In this document: in pieces, positions 1 through 11,261 of the stretch
How positions within the stretch are numbered: position 1 is the stretch's first letter
Layout: each line of letters begins with the position of its first letter
Origin: Amphibalanus amphitrite
Taxonomy: Eukaryota; Arthropoda; Thecostraca; Balanomorpha; Balanidae
Reading direction: 5' to 3'
NCBI RefSeq assembly: GCF_019059575.1
Contig: NW_024881966.1
Span: forward strand, 372,001-436,000
Length of the DNA stretch: 64,000 nt
The notes under the pieces: generated by a model
The model's input: only the letters and a program-made list of their open reading frames with translations
Told to the model about the DNA's origin: nothing
Database searches by the model: none
Made by a program: the position numbers and the translations under genes

Positions 1-873
1 AAATGGGGTCCCTGGCTCACAATTACCGGTTTCGGCACTCATAACATCGAGAAATGCCTTAAGTCGGAAATATTGAATTTCAAAATTGCAGCATTTTGAT
101 TCAGAGGGGCTAATGCTTAGGAATACCCCTCTGAATGTGTGACGTCAGCGCAAATATCTAACGATTTTTAAATGTTTGACTAAAACGTTTTGTAGCACGC
201 GGTGGTATATGCTATTTGCGCGCAACAATTCCCGCAAACGCCGCACTTTTAAAATAAAGTCGCTAGAAACAGCGGAGATCCCAAAAAAATAAACAAAAGT
301 AAAAGTCTAATATCTTGAAAACCGGTGAATATTTTTCGGTGAAATTTGGTAGATATTCGTTTTCGCTCTTTCTGAACCGAGCGACATCACTTTCATGCCA
401 ATTCATAAACTTTTTTGAAGGTGGGAGGGTCCCTTTAAAGAAGAAATGCGAGCCGATTTTCATATACCCTGATGCGAGACAAAGTAATGCGATACGAATA
501 AATGCCCTGACGAAGATTTGCAGACGAAGAATTGCGATACGAAAAAATGCCATAAGAAGAATTGTCCTGGAATCCTTTGTTGGCCATCATATATTGACCT
601 TGATAAGATAAACGCATCATTCGCGCAATATTTGTCGCACTTTGATACCAAATTATTGCTTCCAAATGCCGACGTAAAGAAAACCTTTATGTGACGTCAT
701 AGAAACAGCGGAATTCCCAAAAAGTAAACAAAAATAAAAGTCTTATATCTCGAAAACGGTTGAATATTTTCCGGTAAAATTTGGTAGATGTTCATTTTCG
801 CTCTTTGTGATTCACGCTACATCACTTTTATGCCAATTCATTAACTTTTTTGAAGGTGGGAGGGTCCCTTTAA
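1..873. repeat. TTAA-ended interspersed repeat, two internal tandem copies
   Basis: The stretch 250-440 (from AGAAACAGCGGA to GAAGGTGGGAGGG) recurs in diverged form at 700-873, and again at about 44625-44800. The left part, 1-250, matches 42995-43219 plus 44578-44625, so this is one dispersed repeat family. Each unit ends with a CCACCTT-type motif followed by CCCTTTAA. That is the TTAA-flanked ending shared with the MITEs at 20355 and 24341. No coding frame is conserved. The left edge probably lies outside the window. The copy around 43 kb is split by a mariner element, so this copy serves as its empty site. Confidence 0.7.
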
Positions 874-930
874 GTGGTTGTGCATCAGGCTTCAGGCCTT
901 CGGCCTGAAGCCAGATACACAACCACTTAA
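870..930. repeat. Near-perfect 61-nt hairpin bounded by TTAA
   Basis: The sequence starts TTAAGTGGTTGTG, ends CACAACCACTTAA and folds on itself through GGCTTCAGGCC / GGCCTGAAGCC with a 3-nt loop. There are two or three mismatches in the arms. It lies exactly at the TTAA end of the repeat to its left, so it could be a tiny TTAA-inserted palindromic element or the terminal hairpin of that repeat. Confidence 0.75.
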
Positions 931-1113
931 CCTAAAAATATTTGACTTACCATTGCCTGTAATCTCTCCTAAGGCATTGCCTTCGGCACTGCACCGCTTC
1001 GCCACGAGCATTCAGACGTCGCTTTCCATATTGTATTGGTGCTTTTAAACTTGTCGGTCGGCAGCGAACCCACCGCTACCAAGGAAAAGCGAAAATGCGG
1101 GAAAAAGCTCCAG

Positions 1114-1180
1114 CGCCGACGGGACTCGAACCCGCAACCTTCGTATCATGGTGCAAGCACCTTCACCACTAGGCCAGGCG
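1114..1180 (-). repeat. tRNA-derived SINE head (tRNA-like, pol III A and B boxes)
   Basis: On the minus strand there is an A-box-like TGGCCTAGTGG and a B box GGTTCGAGTCC in an intact T arm (GCGGG / CCCGT). The anticodon stem does not pair properly and the acceptor stem holds only about four good pairs. This looks like a tRNA-derived SINE or tRNA pseudogene rather than a working tRNA. It shares the unusual anticodon-arm sequence (CTTGC.CC.T.AT.C.AAG) with the tRNA-like segment at 41258, so the two belong to one family. Confidence 0.6.
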
Positions 1181-1307
1181 GTCAACTGATTCCGAGAGAG
1201 AGGACGCCCGAAATCCCGCCGGAATATTCGTAGTGCTTAGTCTGATCTGACCAATGGGCGAGCAGAGTCACTGCTCTGACCAATGGACGTTCAGCGTTGC
1301 TATGACG

Positions 1308-1476
1308 TCACATCGTGGTGAGATATACACACAGCTGCCCTCTCTGTGTATTCCTCACCCGGGTGTGATTTACACTACGTAGTAGATTTTGTGTATATCA
1401 CACCGGGGTGGGTGTGATTTACACAAATGGCCGGTATTGTGTAAATCTCACCGTGGTGTGATATACACGGTCCCTT
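1308..1476. repeat. Cluster of direct and inverted GGTGTGATTTACAC motifs
   Basis: At least five copies of a 12-14 bp motif (GTGTGATTTACAC, GTGTAAATCTCACC, GTGATATACAC) occur in both orientations within 170 bp. They can form several alternative stem-loops. No open frame explains them. They could be transposon subterminal repeats or protein-binding sites. Confidence 0.55.
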
Positions 1477-1859
1477 CAGATATTTATAGAGTTCAGTGGG
1501 TTGTTTCTGAGGAGATGTGGAGATGTGAATTAGTAATTAATCACACTTTATTAGTATATAGGGCCTTGCACTTTATCATCTGGATTAAAAAAAAAAAAAA
1601 TCCTGCTGAGTGCAGAAAGGTAGGTAGGTGCATCGCCAGGTTCTATCACAGGATTGGAGCAGTTATTGCAGTTGAAAGTCAAAGTTGGCTGTTCATGTTT
1701 AGGCCCTGGCCCTGTTCTTTATTTGGCCATCTACCTACTCCATATTGCAGTTGTGATGACAAGCAGTTTTCAGTGTAGTTTTGTGATCTTTGATGTCATC
1801 AATTGGTGTCATTATTTTTCGTCAACTAAAACTTATTTCAACTTTCCATTCAATCGACT

Positions 1860-2400
1860 CAATCATACGAGTCACTCTAATTTTCGGGAATCAAATCAGT
1901 CAACCAGTCGCTAAAGTCAAACGAGTCAGTCAACCAGTCATCTCGAAAAGTCAATCGACTCAATCCAATCAACTCAAAATACGTGCTGAATCAAATCAAT
2001 CAATTCAATCGACTTGATTGGTATACAACCCTGGTGCACACATCAGTATACACACAGACACACACAGACATACAAACACATATAATTGACCTTGACCTAA
2101 CTTGACCTGAAATGACCTCAGCAGCAAAATTCTGGTCGGGTAGTGTGACAAAGAGGTTCTAGCTGGCTTGGCACCAGAAAACAGCATCGTCATCGGTATT
2201 TGATAAGCAGCACACTTGATATCCAACGGTGACCCAAAACATCAACATTTTTTAGTTTGACCTGACCTGGAAGGTCAATGACTGACCTGAGAAGGTAAAA
2301 CTGGGTATCATTGGATTCGTCTCTTCCCAAAGAATCTTTTTGGTCTTTACTGCTAAGCTCTATCTCCAACAGGAACGAAATGGCGCGGGGGGGGTGGCAA
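1860..2400. other. Repeat-rich non-coding stretch (GACTCAATC repeats, CA-rich tract, AGGTCA family)
   Basis: 1860-2020 holds degenerate repeats of GACTCAATC / AGTCAATCGA. 2030-2085 is a CA-rich microsatellite. 2085-2330 has many TGACCT / AGGTCA hexamers and resembles the dispersed family seen at 34.4-36.2 kb, 45-46 kb and 57.8-58.8 kb. 2388-2413 is a G-run followed by a C-run. I see no gene. Confidence 0.5.
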
Positions 2401-2479
2401 CCCCCCCCCCCCCCATGTGCGTTCTAGGATGGGAAAATGGCATGTGCGGGCGAGGGATAATACGATAGGCGCTGCCAGG

Positions 2480-2960
2480 TCAGGAGGGCGCTGACAAGTG
2501 TGGAGGGCGAAACAGATCAGGAGGATGCTGTGTGATAATGTCCATGAGGGCGCTAACTGGTCTGCCCGGAGGGCGCCGAATATGAAGAGGGTGCCGACAG
2601 GCCAGGAGAGCGCTGAAGGGCGAGAAGGGCGCCGACAGATGAGAAGGGCACCGAGCAGACAGAAGGGCGCTGAAGGTGAGCCGAGGGCGCGAGATGGTCA
2701 GGTGATTGGGAGTGGATATCCGGCATTTCAGGATTGTGGGTGCATCTTCACCCACAAAACGATATAAAGTTGTAAATCTGGGCGCCAGTACCGCATGATG
2801 ACGTCGCAATGGCTTACCGTCGAGGGCGACTAGAGTGCTGGACACTGAAAAGGCACCATCGGCGCACAGAATGATCGTGGAAGGCGCTGCATCCAGGGCG
2901 CCTTCGGCGCCTGGATGGCGTCTTTCCAGAGGGCGCCTGCTAGATTTGGGAGGGGCTAAA
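2480..2960. repeat. Degenerate GGGCGC(C) minisatellite
   Basis: Short units of about 17-25 bp carry the core AGGGCGC or GGCGCC (GAGGGCGCTGA, GAAGGGCGCCGACA). The overlapping open frames on both strands are simply repeat translations. The same GGCGCC core reappears in the minisatellites at 61640-62100 and 63390-64000. Confidence 0.55.
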
Positions 2961-3087
2961 GCCCTAATGTGCCCCTCCCCCTTGGCTGCGCCCCTGAGTC
3001 CTTTGTCTAGCGATTTTCGAAGCATGTATCGCGTCCGTAGGGGCCTTTGGAGCTGCCGGTGACCACAGGGGCCTTATATGGACCCTG

Positions 3088-3140
3088 ATGACTCGGGAGG
3101 GGACCCGTAGGCCGTATACGGCTTACGGGTCCCGAGTCAT
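3088..3140. repeat. 53-bp hairpin (ATGACTCGG...CCGAGTCAT)
   Basis: The arms ATGACTCGG and CCGAGTCAT enclose ACCCGTAGGCCGTATACGGC and its near-complement, so the whole sequence folds on a GTATAC centre. One side carries an extra few G/A residues. It is non-coding; a MITE core or cruciform-forming palindrome is the likeliest reading. Confidence 0.65.
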
Positions 3141-3635
3141 GTGGGCCATATCACCACAGGGCACCGCATCTTTTTCGAGATAAATGACCGTTCTTAAGCG
3201 TGTCGCATTTTCCTGAGCATGATCTGGCGTTTACAGCCTGACGGCCCCTCTCCTGTCCGGCTGACAGCTCACTGACAAGCCACCTGGCGATCGCCAACTC
3301 AACCCTAATTACGACGTTGTCCGATAGGTGGCGGGGTCATACAATCCCAGTCGGGACAAGGGATTCTCATTATTATTTTGCTATCATATTTTCTCCCCTT
3401 TTAAAGTCATTTAAAAGCGCTATTGCACAAGTAATTTTTCGATTAGCAGCAATTCCAGCGGCCGCATCAGGGTCCGGATGGAGCCAGGGAGCGTATGCCC
3501 CGGTGACGTCACCGTAGTGTTGCAGATTTGTAACATTAGCGAGCCCGGACGATCTTACCTAACTTATACGGCCTTGTGTCTATAGAGTTGAGTTCATCCC
3601 GGCGCGGCAGCAAGTTCGTCGCTGTTCAGTGTTCA

Positions 3636-5398
3636 TCACTGTATCGCCCCGTTCCGCCCCCGCGGCTCGCGCAGCAGGCCCCCTCGACGGGTCGGAACCG
3701 CTACGGAGTTGGGGCGGAGCGAGGCAGATGGTGGCAATCGAAAGCGCACTCGTCTTGGTGTTCGCGTCGGGGTACTGCCGCTGTCTGGCCCGGTCGTCAT
3801 CGTCGCTCGGCTGCTACGCGAGTCGGCTGTCGGCTCCTCTCGTGCAGCTTCCCTGTGGGCACGGGCAGAGAACTCGGCAGCAGAGGGCAGTCGTGCAGGC
3901 TTTAGGCGATTGATGGACACCGAATCAGTTTCACCAGAGGCTAGTTCGACAATGAAGAACTTGGTGAACCGTTTTACAACGCGCAGTGGACCTATGTAGG
4001 GGGACTCAAGGGGGCGACGCACTCTATCTACACGTATCCAGACATGCGAACAATTTGCTAGGTCCTTCGGAATATATACATCTTTTGCACTGCTGCCGTG
4101 ACAATGTCCTTCCGACATAGTACAAAAATCAATCTCATTCATTCGTCTGGCCAATTCACGGATAAAGTCATGACGGGAAGAACTCGATTCTCCGTCCACT
4201 GCGACTCTGGGGAACAGAAGCTGACTACCCGTAACGGCCGTAAAAGAAGACAAGCCCGAATCGTTCGGTAGGGCGCGAATCCCAAGCATTACAACCGGAA
4301 GAGCCTGGAGCCACTCCTGTTTTCGTGCCATTATCGCTGCCTTCAGCGTCCTGTGGCTCCTTTCGACTAACCCGTTCGAGCGTGGCGTATATGCAGTCGT
4401 TCGCAAACGGTGGAAACCTATCAAGGCTGAAAGGTGACTGAAAAGCTCGGACTCGAATTGACTTCCTCTGTCAGTCACCACATATAAAGGAACGCCGAAA
4501 CTAGATATCCATACGTCAAGAAACGCCGCGGCTATACTCGCAGCTGAGATGTCAGTTAGCGGGGTCGCCTCCATCCAGCGCGTTGCCCTGTCAATGCATG
4601 TCAATAGGTATCGGTACGGAGACGAAAAGGGCTGGCCATTTTGGAAAGACGGCGGGAGAGGACCGACTATATCGATGTGAACGATTTCAAAACGACCGCA
4701 AGGAACGTCAAAAAGACCGTTTGCCGACTTCGTGTGGCGGTGTACCTTGGCTTCCTGGCAAGATGTACACTCACGCACCCAGTCCTTGATCTGTTTGTTC
4801 ATGTCGGGCCAAAAATAGCGAGCAGTTATGAGACGCTGAGACGCTCCCTGACCGGGATGTGACAAACCGTGCAGTTTGTCGAATACGGCACGACGGGACG
4901 CGCGCGGCACAAAAGGCCTGGGATGAGCGGTCGAGCAGTCACACCAAATCTCTCGACCATCGCCGAGCGGAAATGCCTTCAGCCGATGCCTGAAATCAGC
5001 TGTTTCGGGGTCATCCGTTTGCTGTTCGGCGAGAGAGGTCAGGTCATGCGTATCGACTCGAATAGCGTTTACTGGACGAGACAAACAATCGGCTACCACA
5101 TTGTCCACCCCTCTGACGTATTCTACTTCAGCAACATATTCAGTGATCACGCACCAGTGGCGCTGCTGTCTGTCAGACTTTGCTGGTTTCTGACTATGAA
5201 AAGCGGTGGTCAGTGGCTTATGATCTGTGAATAAGATCACATGTCGCCCGTCGATGATATTTTTGAAATGTAAGGTCGCCAGGTAGGCTGCTAGCAATTC
5301 CCTATCGTATGTGGAGTATTTCTGTTGGGCGCTGTTCAGCTTCTTGGAAAAGAATGCTACTGGTACTGGCTGTCCATCAACCACCTGATGAAGAGCAG
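3636..5398 (-). pseudogene. Ty3/Gypsy retrotransposon pol, 5'-truncated (RNase H end + integrase)
   Basis: One open minus-strand frame of about 586 codons runs from 5398 to the TGA at 3638-3636. Counting from the GTG at 5384, residues 1-100 match the RNase H of Ty3/Gypsy pol (FFSKKL, YDREL with E29, FTDHKPL with D54). The first catalytic Asp and everything before it (reverse transcriptase, protease, gag) are missing. Residues 172-210 form the integrase HHCC zinc site (HGLSH...CTSC). The integrase core has D238, D305 and E341 with the expected D-35-E spacing. The tail ends in the usual SINRLKPA-type segment plus an Arg/Ser-rich extension. No LTR was recognised on the 3' side. The frame stops matching close to the left edge of the foldback element at 5413. 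The element cannot move by itself, but the integrase frame is intact. Confidence 0.9.
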
Positions 5399-5412
5399 GT
5401 AAGAGCAGGAGC

Positions 5413-7168
5413 GTATAAGTCGCCAGGCTGAACAGCTATTCAGCTTCATGTTTGATGGCGTCAAACTCAGTCAAAATCATAACGTTTACATACGATCAAG
5501 CGCACCATTCAATACACTTACCTACCGTAAAACTCCATGCCAGTCCACTTGATAAGAGCAGTGAGCACTATCCCTTCTTCGCGCTGTCACACGCGCCCAA
5601 ACATCAACCACCAAATGCCCCAACACCGGTGTGTCGTTTCGTCGCACAGCGCACAGACTGTCACAAACGCTGCACATGATTGGCGCAGAACTGCGCATGC
5701 GCGAACAGCCGAACAAGTATGGCTAAGCTCCGGCTTTACTCCAGTTAGCCGAAGGACACAGCCAGCTTGATCAGCCCGCGCTCCGCCCAAGTTAAGCCTG
5801 TTTTGGATGCGCGGGCAGATGTCGGGCTGAGCTACTGCTATCCGCACGTGGGCATAGCTGCGGCATGCCCCAGCTCAGCCCTAGTAAAAAATACATTGGT
5901 TTTGATCAAAGTGGGCAAACCCAAGCTAAGCCCAAACTGCCCGACGCTTGCCACAGTTCAGCCCAAGCGAATTGCTGGCTGGGATGAGACAGCCAGTTCA
6001 AGCATGTTCTCTGATTCTGAAGCTTTGTCTCAACTGGGTGACTTGTGGTTGCTAACGCTCACGTGAGTTGCCATGAATTTTGGGGTCGATCACAGGAGAT
6101 TCGTGGCGCTATAGGGCATCTAGAAGCGATGCTTTAGAAGAAATGAGTTAAGAGAGTATGAGGTCACAGAGAGTTGGTAGAGTTGGAGGTTGAGGTCACA
6201 ATTGGAAGTTACAGAGGTCATCTGGGACACTTCAGGTCACGGAGGTCAACTTGGGGTCATCACAGAGCTCAATTGGAGACCACGGAAGTAATCTGAGACA
6301 CGTCAGGTCACAGAAGGCAACTTGGGGGCTCGTCAGGTTACAGAGGTCAACTCGGGGTCATCACAGAGCTCAATTGGGGGTCATCTGGGACACGCCAGGT
6401 CACAGAGGTCAGCTTGAGGTCATCAAAGAGCTCAACTGGAGGTCACGGAGGTCATCTGGGACACGTCAAGTCACAGAGGTCAACTTGGGGTCATCACAGA
6501 GCTCAATTAAAGGTCATGGCGGTTATCTGGGGCACATCAGGTCAGATAGGTCAGCTTGGAGTCATCAGAGGGGTCACTTAGAGGTTACAGAGGTCATATC
6601 CCAGCCAGCAATTCGCTTGGGCTGAGCTGTGGCAAACGTCGGGCAGCTTGGGCTTAGCTTGGGTTTGCCCACTTTGATCAAAACCAATGTACTTTTTACT
6701 AGGGCTGAGCTGGGGCATGCCGCAGCTATGAACACGTGCGGATAGCAGTAGCTCAGCCCGACATCTGCCCGCGCATCCAAAACAGGCTTAACTTGGGCGG
6801 AGCGCGGGCTGATCAAGCTGGCTGTGTCCTTCGGCTAACTGGAGTAAAGCCGGAGCTTAGCCATACTTGTTCGGCTGTTCGCGCATGCGCAGTTCTGCGC
6901 CAATCATGTGCAGCGTTTGTGACAGTCTGTGCGCTGTGCGACGAAACGACACACCGGTGTTGGGGCATTTGGTGGTTGATGTTTGGGTGCGTGTGACAGC
7001 GCGAAGAAGGGATAGTGCTCACTGCTCTTATCAAGTGGACTGGCACGGAGTTTTACGGTAGGTAATTGTATTGAATGGTGCGCTTGATCGTATGTAAACG
7101 TCATTATTTTGACTGAGTTTCACGCCATCAAACATGAAGCTGAATAGCTGTTCAGCCTGGCGACTTAT
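5413..7168. mobile_element. Foldback element: two ~570-bp inverted arms around an AGGTCA-rich loop
   Basis: 5413-5984 and 6600-7168 are near-identical reverse complements. The outer ends read GTATAAGTCGCCAGGCTGAA, and the inner ends finish at GCTGGCTGGGAT. The 615-bp centre holds units of an AGGTCA-rich tandem repeat (6180-6590). No transposase frame is present; matching open frames in the two arms are mirror copies of each other. The left edge abuts the truncated Gypsy pol, while the right flank is unrelated to pol, and I could not identify a target duplication. It is a non-autonomous foldback or long-TIR DNA element of unassigned superfamily. Confidence 0.85.
6180..6590. repeat. AGGTCA-rich tandem repeat in foldback loop
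   Basis: Units of roughly 60-70 bp follow the pattern AGGTCAACTTGGGGTCATC, then ACAGAGCTCAATTGG, then AGGTCATCTGGGACACGTC. They are the same units as in the array at 8513-9125. Each holds several AGGTCA hexamers, including AGGTCA-NNN-AGGTCA direct repeats. Confidence 0.8.
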
Positions 7169-8169
7169 ACCCTCGCTCAGAAAAGCCGCATTCCGTGCCT
7201 TTATGTATATCTTTGTGAAATACCAGCACTTCTGAACCAGGAAAATGAAATACAAAACACAAATATTTATCTACTTATCACCGAGCACGCTCATTCTCTG
7301 TCCGCGCTGAAAATCGAATGAACATTTTATACGGATCAATGAGAAGTGCTGTTACAGTATTAATGCAACAATAAGTTATTTTTCAAACAAACATGCAATG
7401 TAAATTAAACCAATTGATCTCTTCTCAGGTACATACCATTAGAGCAAATGGTTCCAAAAAATGGAATAGTTATACAAACCAGGACCGGGTGGACGCCGCT
7501 GTCGCCCTCGCCAAGTGGTCTAGCGGAAACTGCCTGCTTATAATTAAGTAGGTATACCTACATATACGGAAACTACGCCGAAAGCTGGCCGACCACCTGC
7601 TGCAGATGTGTGGTGTGAAGGAGCCAGACGCCTCCAAAGCTCCCATTCACCAGAGTGAAGTTCCTTATAAACGATTGTTTGCTAATTGCTTTATGTCTTA
7701 TGAGCGATTACTTGCTGTCCTTACTTTATGCTTTCGGTTAAGTGTTCAACCAAGTATTATGAACGGGGAGGGAGGCTGGCAGGTCTTGTGATTGATTTAT
7801 AGTTTTGATGGCGCTTTTTCATGACTCATGCCATATTATTGCTGCAGTTTGCAGTCCACTGTTTCATGTATTTGTGTTTCATTTGACGTGTCTGTAGTCG
7901 TTTGAAATATACATTACATCAAAGTCAACCACTACTTTCCTTTCGCAATGCTCGATGACCGGTTAACAGAGCATATGGGTGACCGTAGCAATTTTAAATA
8001 TGCATTAAAACCACACAACCTGCTGAAAGTGCATTGGCTGCTCCTTGCTACTTGATCCAGTGTGAAGCAAAAGCAAGATGAAGTCAAGTCGAGACTTGAG
8101 AAAACAGGAGCCGTCACTCGAGCCGAACCCGAGCAAAGCCACAGCAGTTTGCAATGTATAAACCCCATT
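7169..8169. other. Stretch with no recognisable gene
   Basis: Short open frames only (the longest is about 80 codons), with no recognised domain. 7480-7600 and 7960-8100 are mixed-composition sequence. I see no feature I can name. Confidence 0.4.
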
Positions 8170-9125
8170 TACTTCTATGGCTTAAGTCGGGATAGACAGG
8201 GCACACAGAGTGGGCTTGCCGGAGTTCAGCCCGCTCGGGCCCAGAGTAATCTCCATTATATAAATGGATTCACTGCTCGGGCTTAAATCGGGCTAACGCC
8301 AATCGTCGCTCAACTAGGGCTAAACTACGGCTGCCCGGAGCTCGCAGAGCGGGCATACCTCCGGCAGAGCATGGGCTTTAGTCGGCGTTTCTGTGTCATA
8401 CGCCGACTTTAGCCCAAGCCCTAGCCGACTTTAGCCCGACTAAAAATCTCGGGCAATCCGCACTTGAGCCTGCTTGGGCCCGGAGCAAAATTGCTGGCTG
8501 GGATGGGACACGTCAGGTCGCAGAGGTCAACTTGAGATCATCACAGAGCTCAATTGGAGGTCACGGAGGTCATCTGGGACACGTCAGGTTACAGAGGTCA
8601 ATTTGGGGTCATCACAGAGCTCAATTGGAGGTCATCTGGGACACGTCAGGTCACAGAGGTCAACTTGGGGTCACCACAGAGCTCTATTGGAGATCACGCA
8701 GGTCATCTGTGACACGTCAGGCTACAGAGGTCAACTTGGGGTCATCACAGAGCTCAATTGGAGGTCATCTGGGACACATCAGGTCACAGAGGTCAGCTTG
8801 GAGTCATCAGAGAGCTCAATTGGAGGTCACGGAGGTCATCTGGGACACTTCAGGTAACAGAGGTCAACTTGGGGTCATCACAGAGCTCTATTGGAGGTCA
8901 TGGGGGTCATCAAGGGACACGTCAGGTCACAGAGGTCAACTTGGGGTCATCACAGAGCTCTATTGGAGGTCACGGAGGTCATCTGGGACACGTCAGGTTA
9001 CAGAGGTCAACTTGGGGTCATCACAAAGCTCAATTGGAGGTCATCTGGGACACGTCAGGTCACAGAGGTCAACTTGGGGTCATCACAGAGATCAATTCGA
9101 GGTCATGGGGGTCATCTGGGACACA
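8170..9125. mobile_element. Second, one-armed relative of the foldback element with 71/62-bp AGGTCA array
   Basis: 8170-8497 is rich in GGGCTNAGCCCG-type sequence and ends in TTGCTGGCTGGGAT, the same arm-to-loop junction as in the foldback at 5413-7168. From 8513 to 9125 there are nine tandem units. Some are 71 bp and some 62 bp, differing by a 9-bp ACGGAGGTC block, and the two types alternate irregularly. No matching right arm follows 9125, so the element looks truncated. Open frames through the array are repeat artefacts. Confidence 0.75.
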
Positions 9126-9482
9126 TCGTTTTTAGAATTTGGAGAATCTTTTGGGGGATGCCCCTCGCAACGTCCACGACCGCCTTTCTGGATTCGCCAG
9201 TAGTTGCTGGAATGGTGTTAGGCTACTTCATATCCATGAATACCCCAATAAATGTGAATATAACATATTATGCACCATGTTCAACACTCTCGCTGGCGCG
9301 GATTGAGGCCTCATAGACGAACCGTTGGTTCTTGCTTTATAACTCGCGTTAGCGGCAACGGATTGCAACGAAATTTTCAGGATCTCAAGTTTCAACAATT
9401 TTCCACGTACCATGCAAATTTCGTGACCATGACCCCAATGACCTGTGACCTGTGACCTCTCCCTCAAGGCCATATCAACTTG

Positions 9483-9526
9483 CGACACAACTTACGACTG
9501 CTATTTCAAATTCGTAAGTTGTGTCG
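9483..9526. repeat. Perfect 15-bp-stem hairpin
   Basis: CGACACAACTTACGA at 9483-9497 is perfectly complementary to TCGTAAGTTGTGTCG at 9512-9526, with a 14-nt loop. The motif ACAACTTGCGACACG recurs around 9604-9620. Confidence 0.7.
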
Positions 9527-10499
9527 TAAATCAGGCACTTTGCGATAGACTTTACTTCTTAAGTAACGCTACTCATCAATTGATCCCTCTAAAACGACTT
9601 ACTACACAACTTGCGACACGTCGCAGCTGCGACGAGGCTTACGACGCTCTGGATCCCCCCAGCCAAGGCCCTCCCCCAGCCAAGAGAGGTGTTCTAAGCT
9701 GGTGCGACATCTATAATATCAAACATTTCCCTGAAGCGCAGAGCTGTGAGGTGGCGCTAGCAATGCCAAGCCGTGTGCAAGCTTTTTGGGCTATTACAGG
9801 TCAAATATTTGCATTTATTATGACAGTTTGATAAGCATAATTTATTATACTCCATTTTATTTATTTTAAGTGTTTCTTTCCAAGAAAAATTATAATCATG
9901 CACTTCATTTTTCATCGTGACTGCAAATTATAAATTGCTAGCCAATTCTATCAATGATTTGCGCAGATGCGACATATACATTATGTTTGTTTAAAGTATT
10001 CATTCTGCAAATATTGCAAGCTTCTGCCAATAGCCTTCAGGAATTGCTTGAAAGGTATGCGTACAGAGCTCGGTTGCCAAGCATAAAGAACATTTTGAGC
10101 GGCTTCATGGCCTTCGGCTCCGTGGACCGTGTGAATCAATTGAAGGTTATAATTTTTAGCGTTGAATTTAAGAATTAAGCAAGAATTGTTGCAAGGCTGC
10201 TGCTGTGAAGAGTCCAGTATAATAAATATTTGAAGTTTAAAAAATCTAATATCATGGGGGTTTCAGTTGTGCCACATTTTGACGAGAATCATAATAAAAA
10301 TTATAGTTTGAATTCAAATTGTTTGTACTAGTGATTTAAAGATTAGGTTTATTTAAAGTGAGACATGGACTGCTTCATTTTATGGTTCCTAGAACAGATT
10401 GCCAGAGCTGCTTCATCAGTCCACAATCATTGATATGCCTTTAGCTTGTATCCTCATTGTTATCTGTGCAAGACGAGGCATGCACAGATCCGAGAAAAT

Positions 10500-11000
10500 G
10501 AATGTGGTATCTGACTCCATGTCCATGGATGTCCATGGATCATGACTTCAGACTCAAGGGATTATTTATCCAACCCTGTACTTTATCTAGAGATCCATTA
10601 GGATCATAGATTCAAAGTTATTTTATGCCTAGAGATTCAGTGAGATCATGGGTCGACCTAGCCGACTTTTCCATCAGAGGTATCCGTATTTGAGAATCAC
10701 TTGGCGCAATTTGCAATAGTTCTGTTTCATGGATATCATTTGATTACCCATCACAATGCATAGCTTTGCTGCACTTATGGACTTGAACTCACAAGTCACG
10801 TAGGAAACATGGTTGTACAGTTTACATTTGGTTGGATCCACTTGGATCATAGATCCCTGTTCATGGTTTGTCATCAGCTTCAGTGAAATTTTAGATCCAG
10901 GTAATATTTATGTGGTATCCATTATCCAATGTGATCATAGATCCTAGCTTGTCATTTGCCTTGATATAATCTGAGATCATAGGTCCATCACACAGATCCA
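10500..11000. repeat. Degenerate dispersed repeat with GATCATAGATCC core
   Basis: Copies of GGATCATAGAT(C/T)C or close variants occur near 10535, 10600, 10640, 10845, 10930 and 10973, at intervals of tens of bases. They look like a decayed minisatellite. Confidence 0.4.
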
Positions 11001-11261
11001 TGCACATGTCTGGACTCTGGTAGGTAATCAATATGAACATGAGTTGAAACCTGCAACCAAACCTTGCTGCATAATTTATTAAGCTAAACTCATTATCTTT
11101 TTTCTTGCTCTTTTATGCTACATATATAAACTGATAAAGCTTATGTGTGGTGATTGGTTAACAAATAATATTCTTTTTATTTTTCAGATACCTATTAACT
11201 TTCCAGTTCAAGACAAATGTGCTTCTTGCAAATAATCCTGGAAGGTGCAAGATAAATAAAC

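Larger units (their letters stand above)
9126..11187. other. Upstream region of PARS2, no gene seen
   Basis: The stretch is AT-rich. It contains one perfect hairpin at 9483-9526 and a degenerate repeat with a GGATCATAGATCC core between about 10500 and 11000. A polypyrimidine tract and TTTTTCAG acceptor end at 11187, so an untranslated first exon of PARS2 probably lies somewhere in this interval, but I cannot place it. Confidence 0.4.

Noticed and set aside
1114..1180. Functional tRNA gene
   Set aside because: Anticodon stem does not pair and the acceptor stem is poor; same verdict for 17537-17620 and 41258-41330.
2480..3025. 181-codon minus-strand frame
   Set aside because: Lies over the GGCGCC minisatellite; composition follows the repeat and no domain is seen.
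5413..9125. CRISPR-like array
   Set aside because: Units are contiguous with no unique spacers, and the genome is eukaryotic.
8474..9316. Overlapping frames of 125-223 codons
   Set aside because: They read through the 71/62-bp tandem repeats in all three phases with the same words; repeat artefact.
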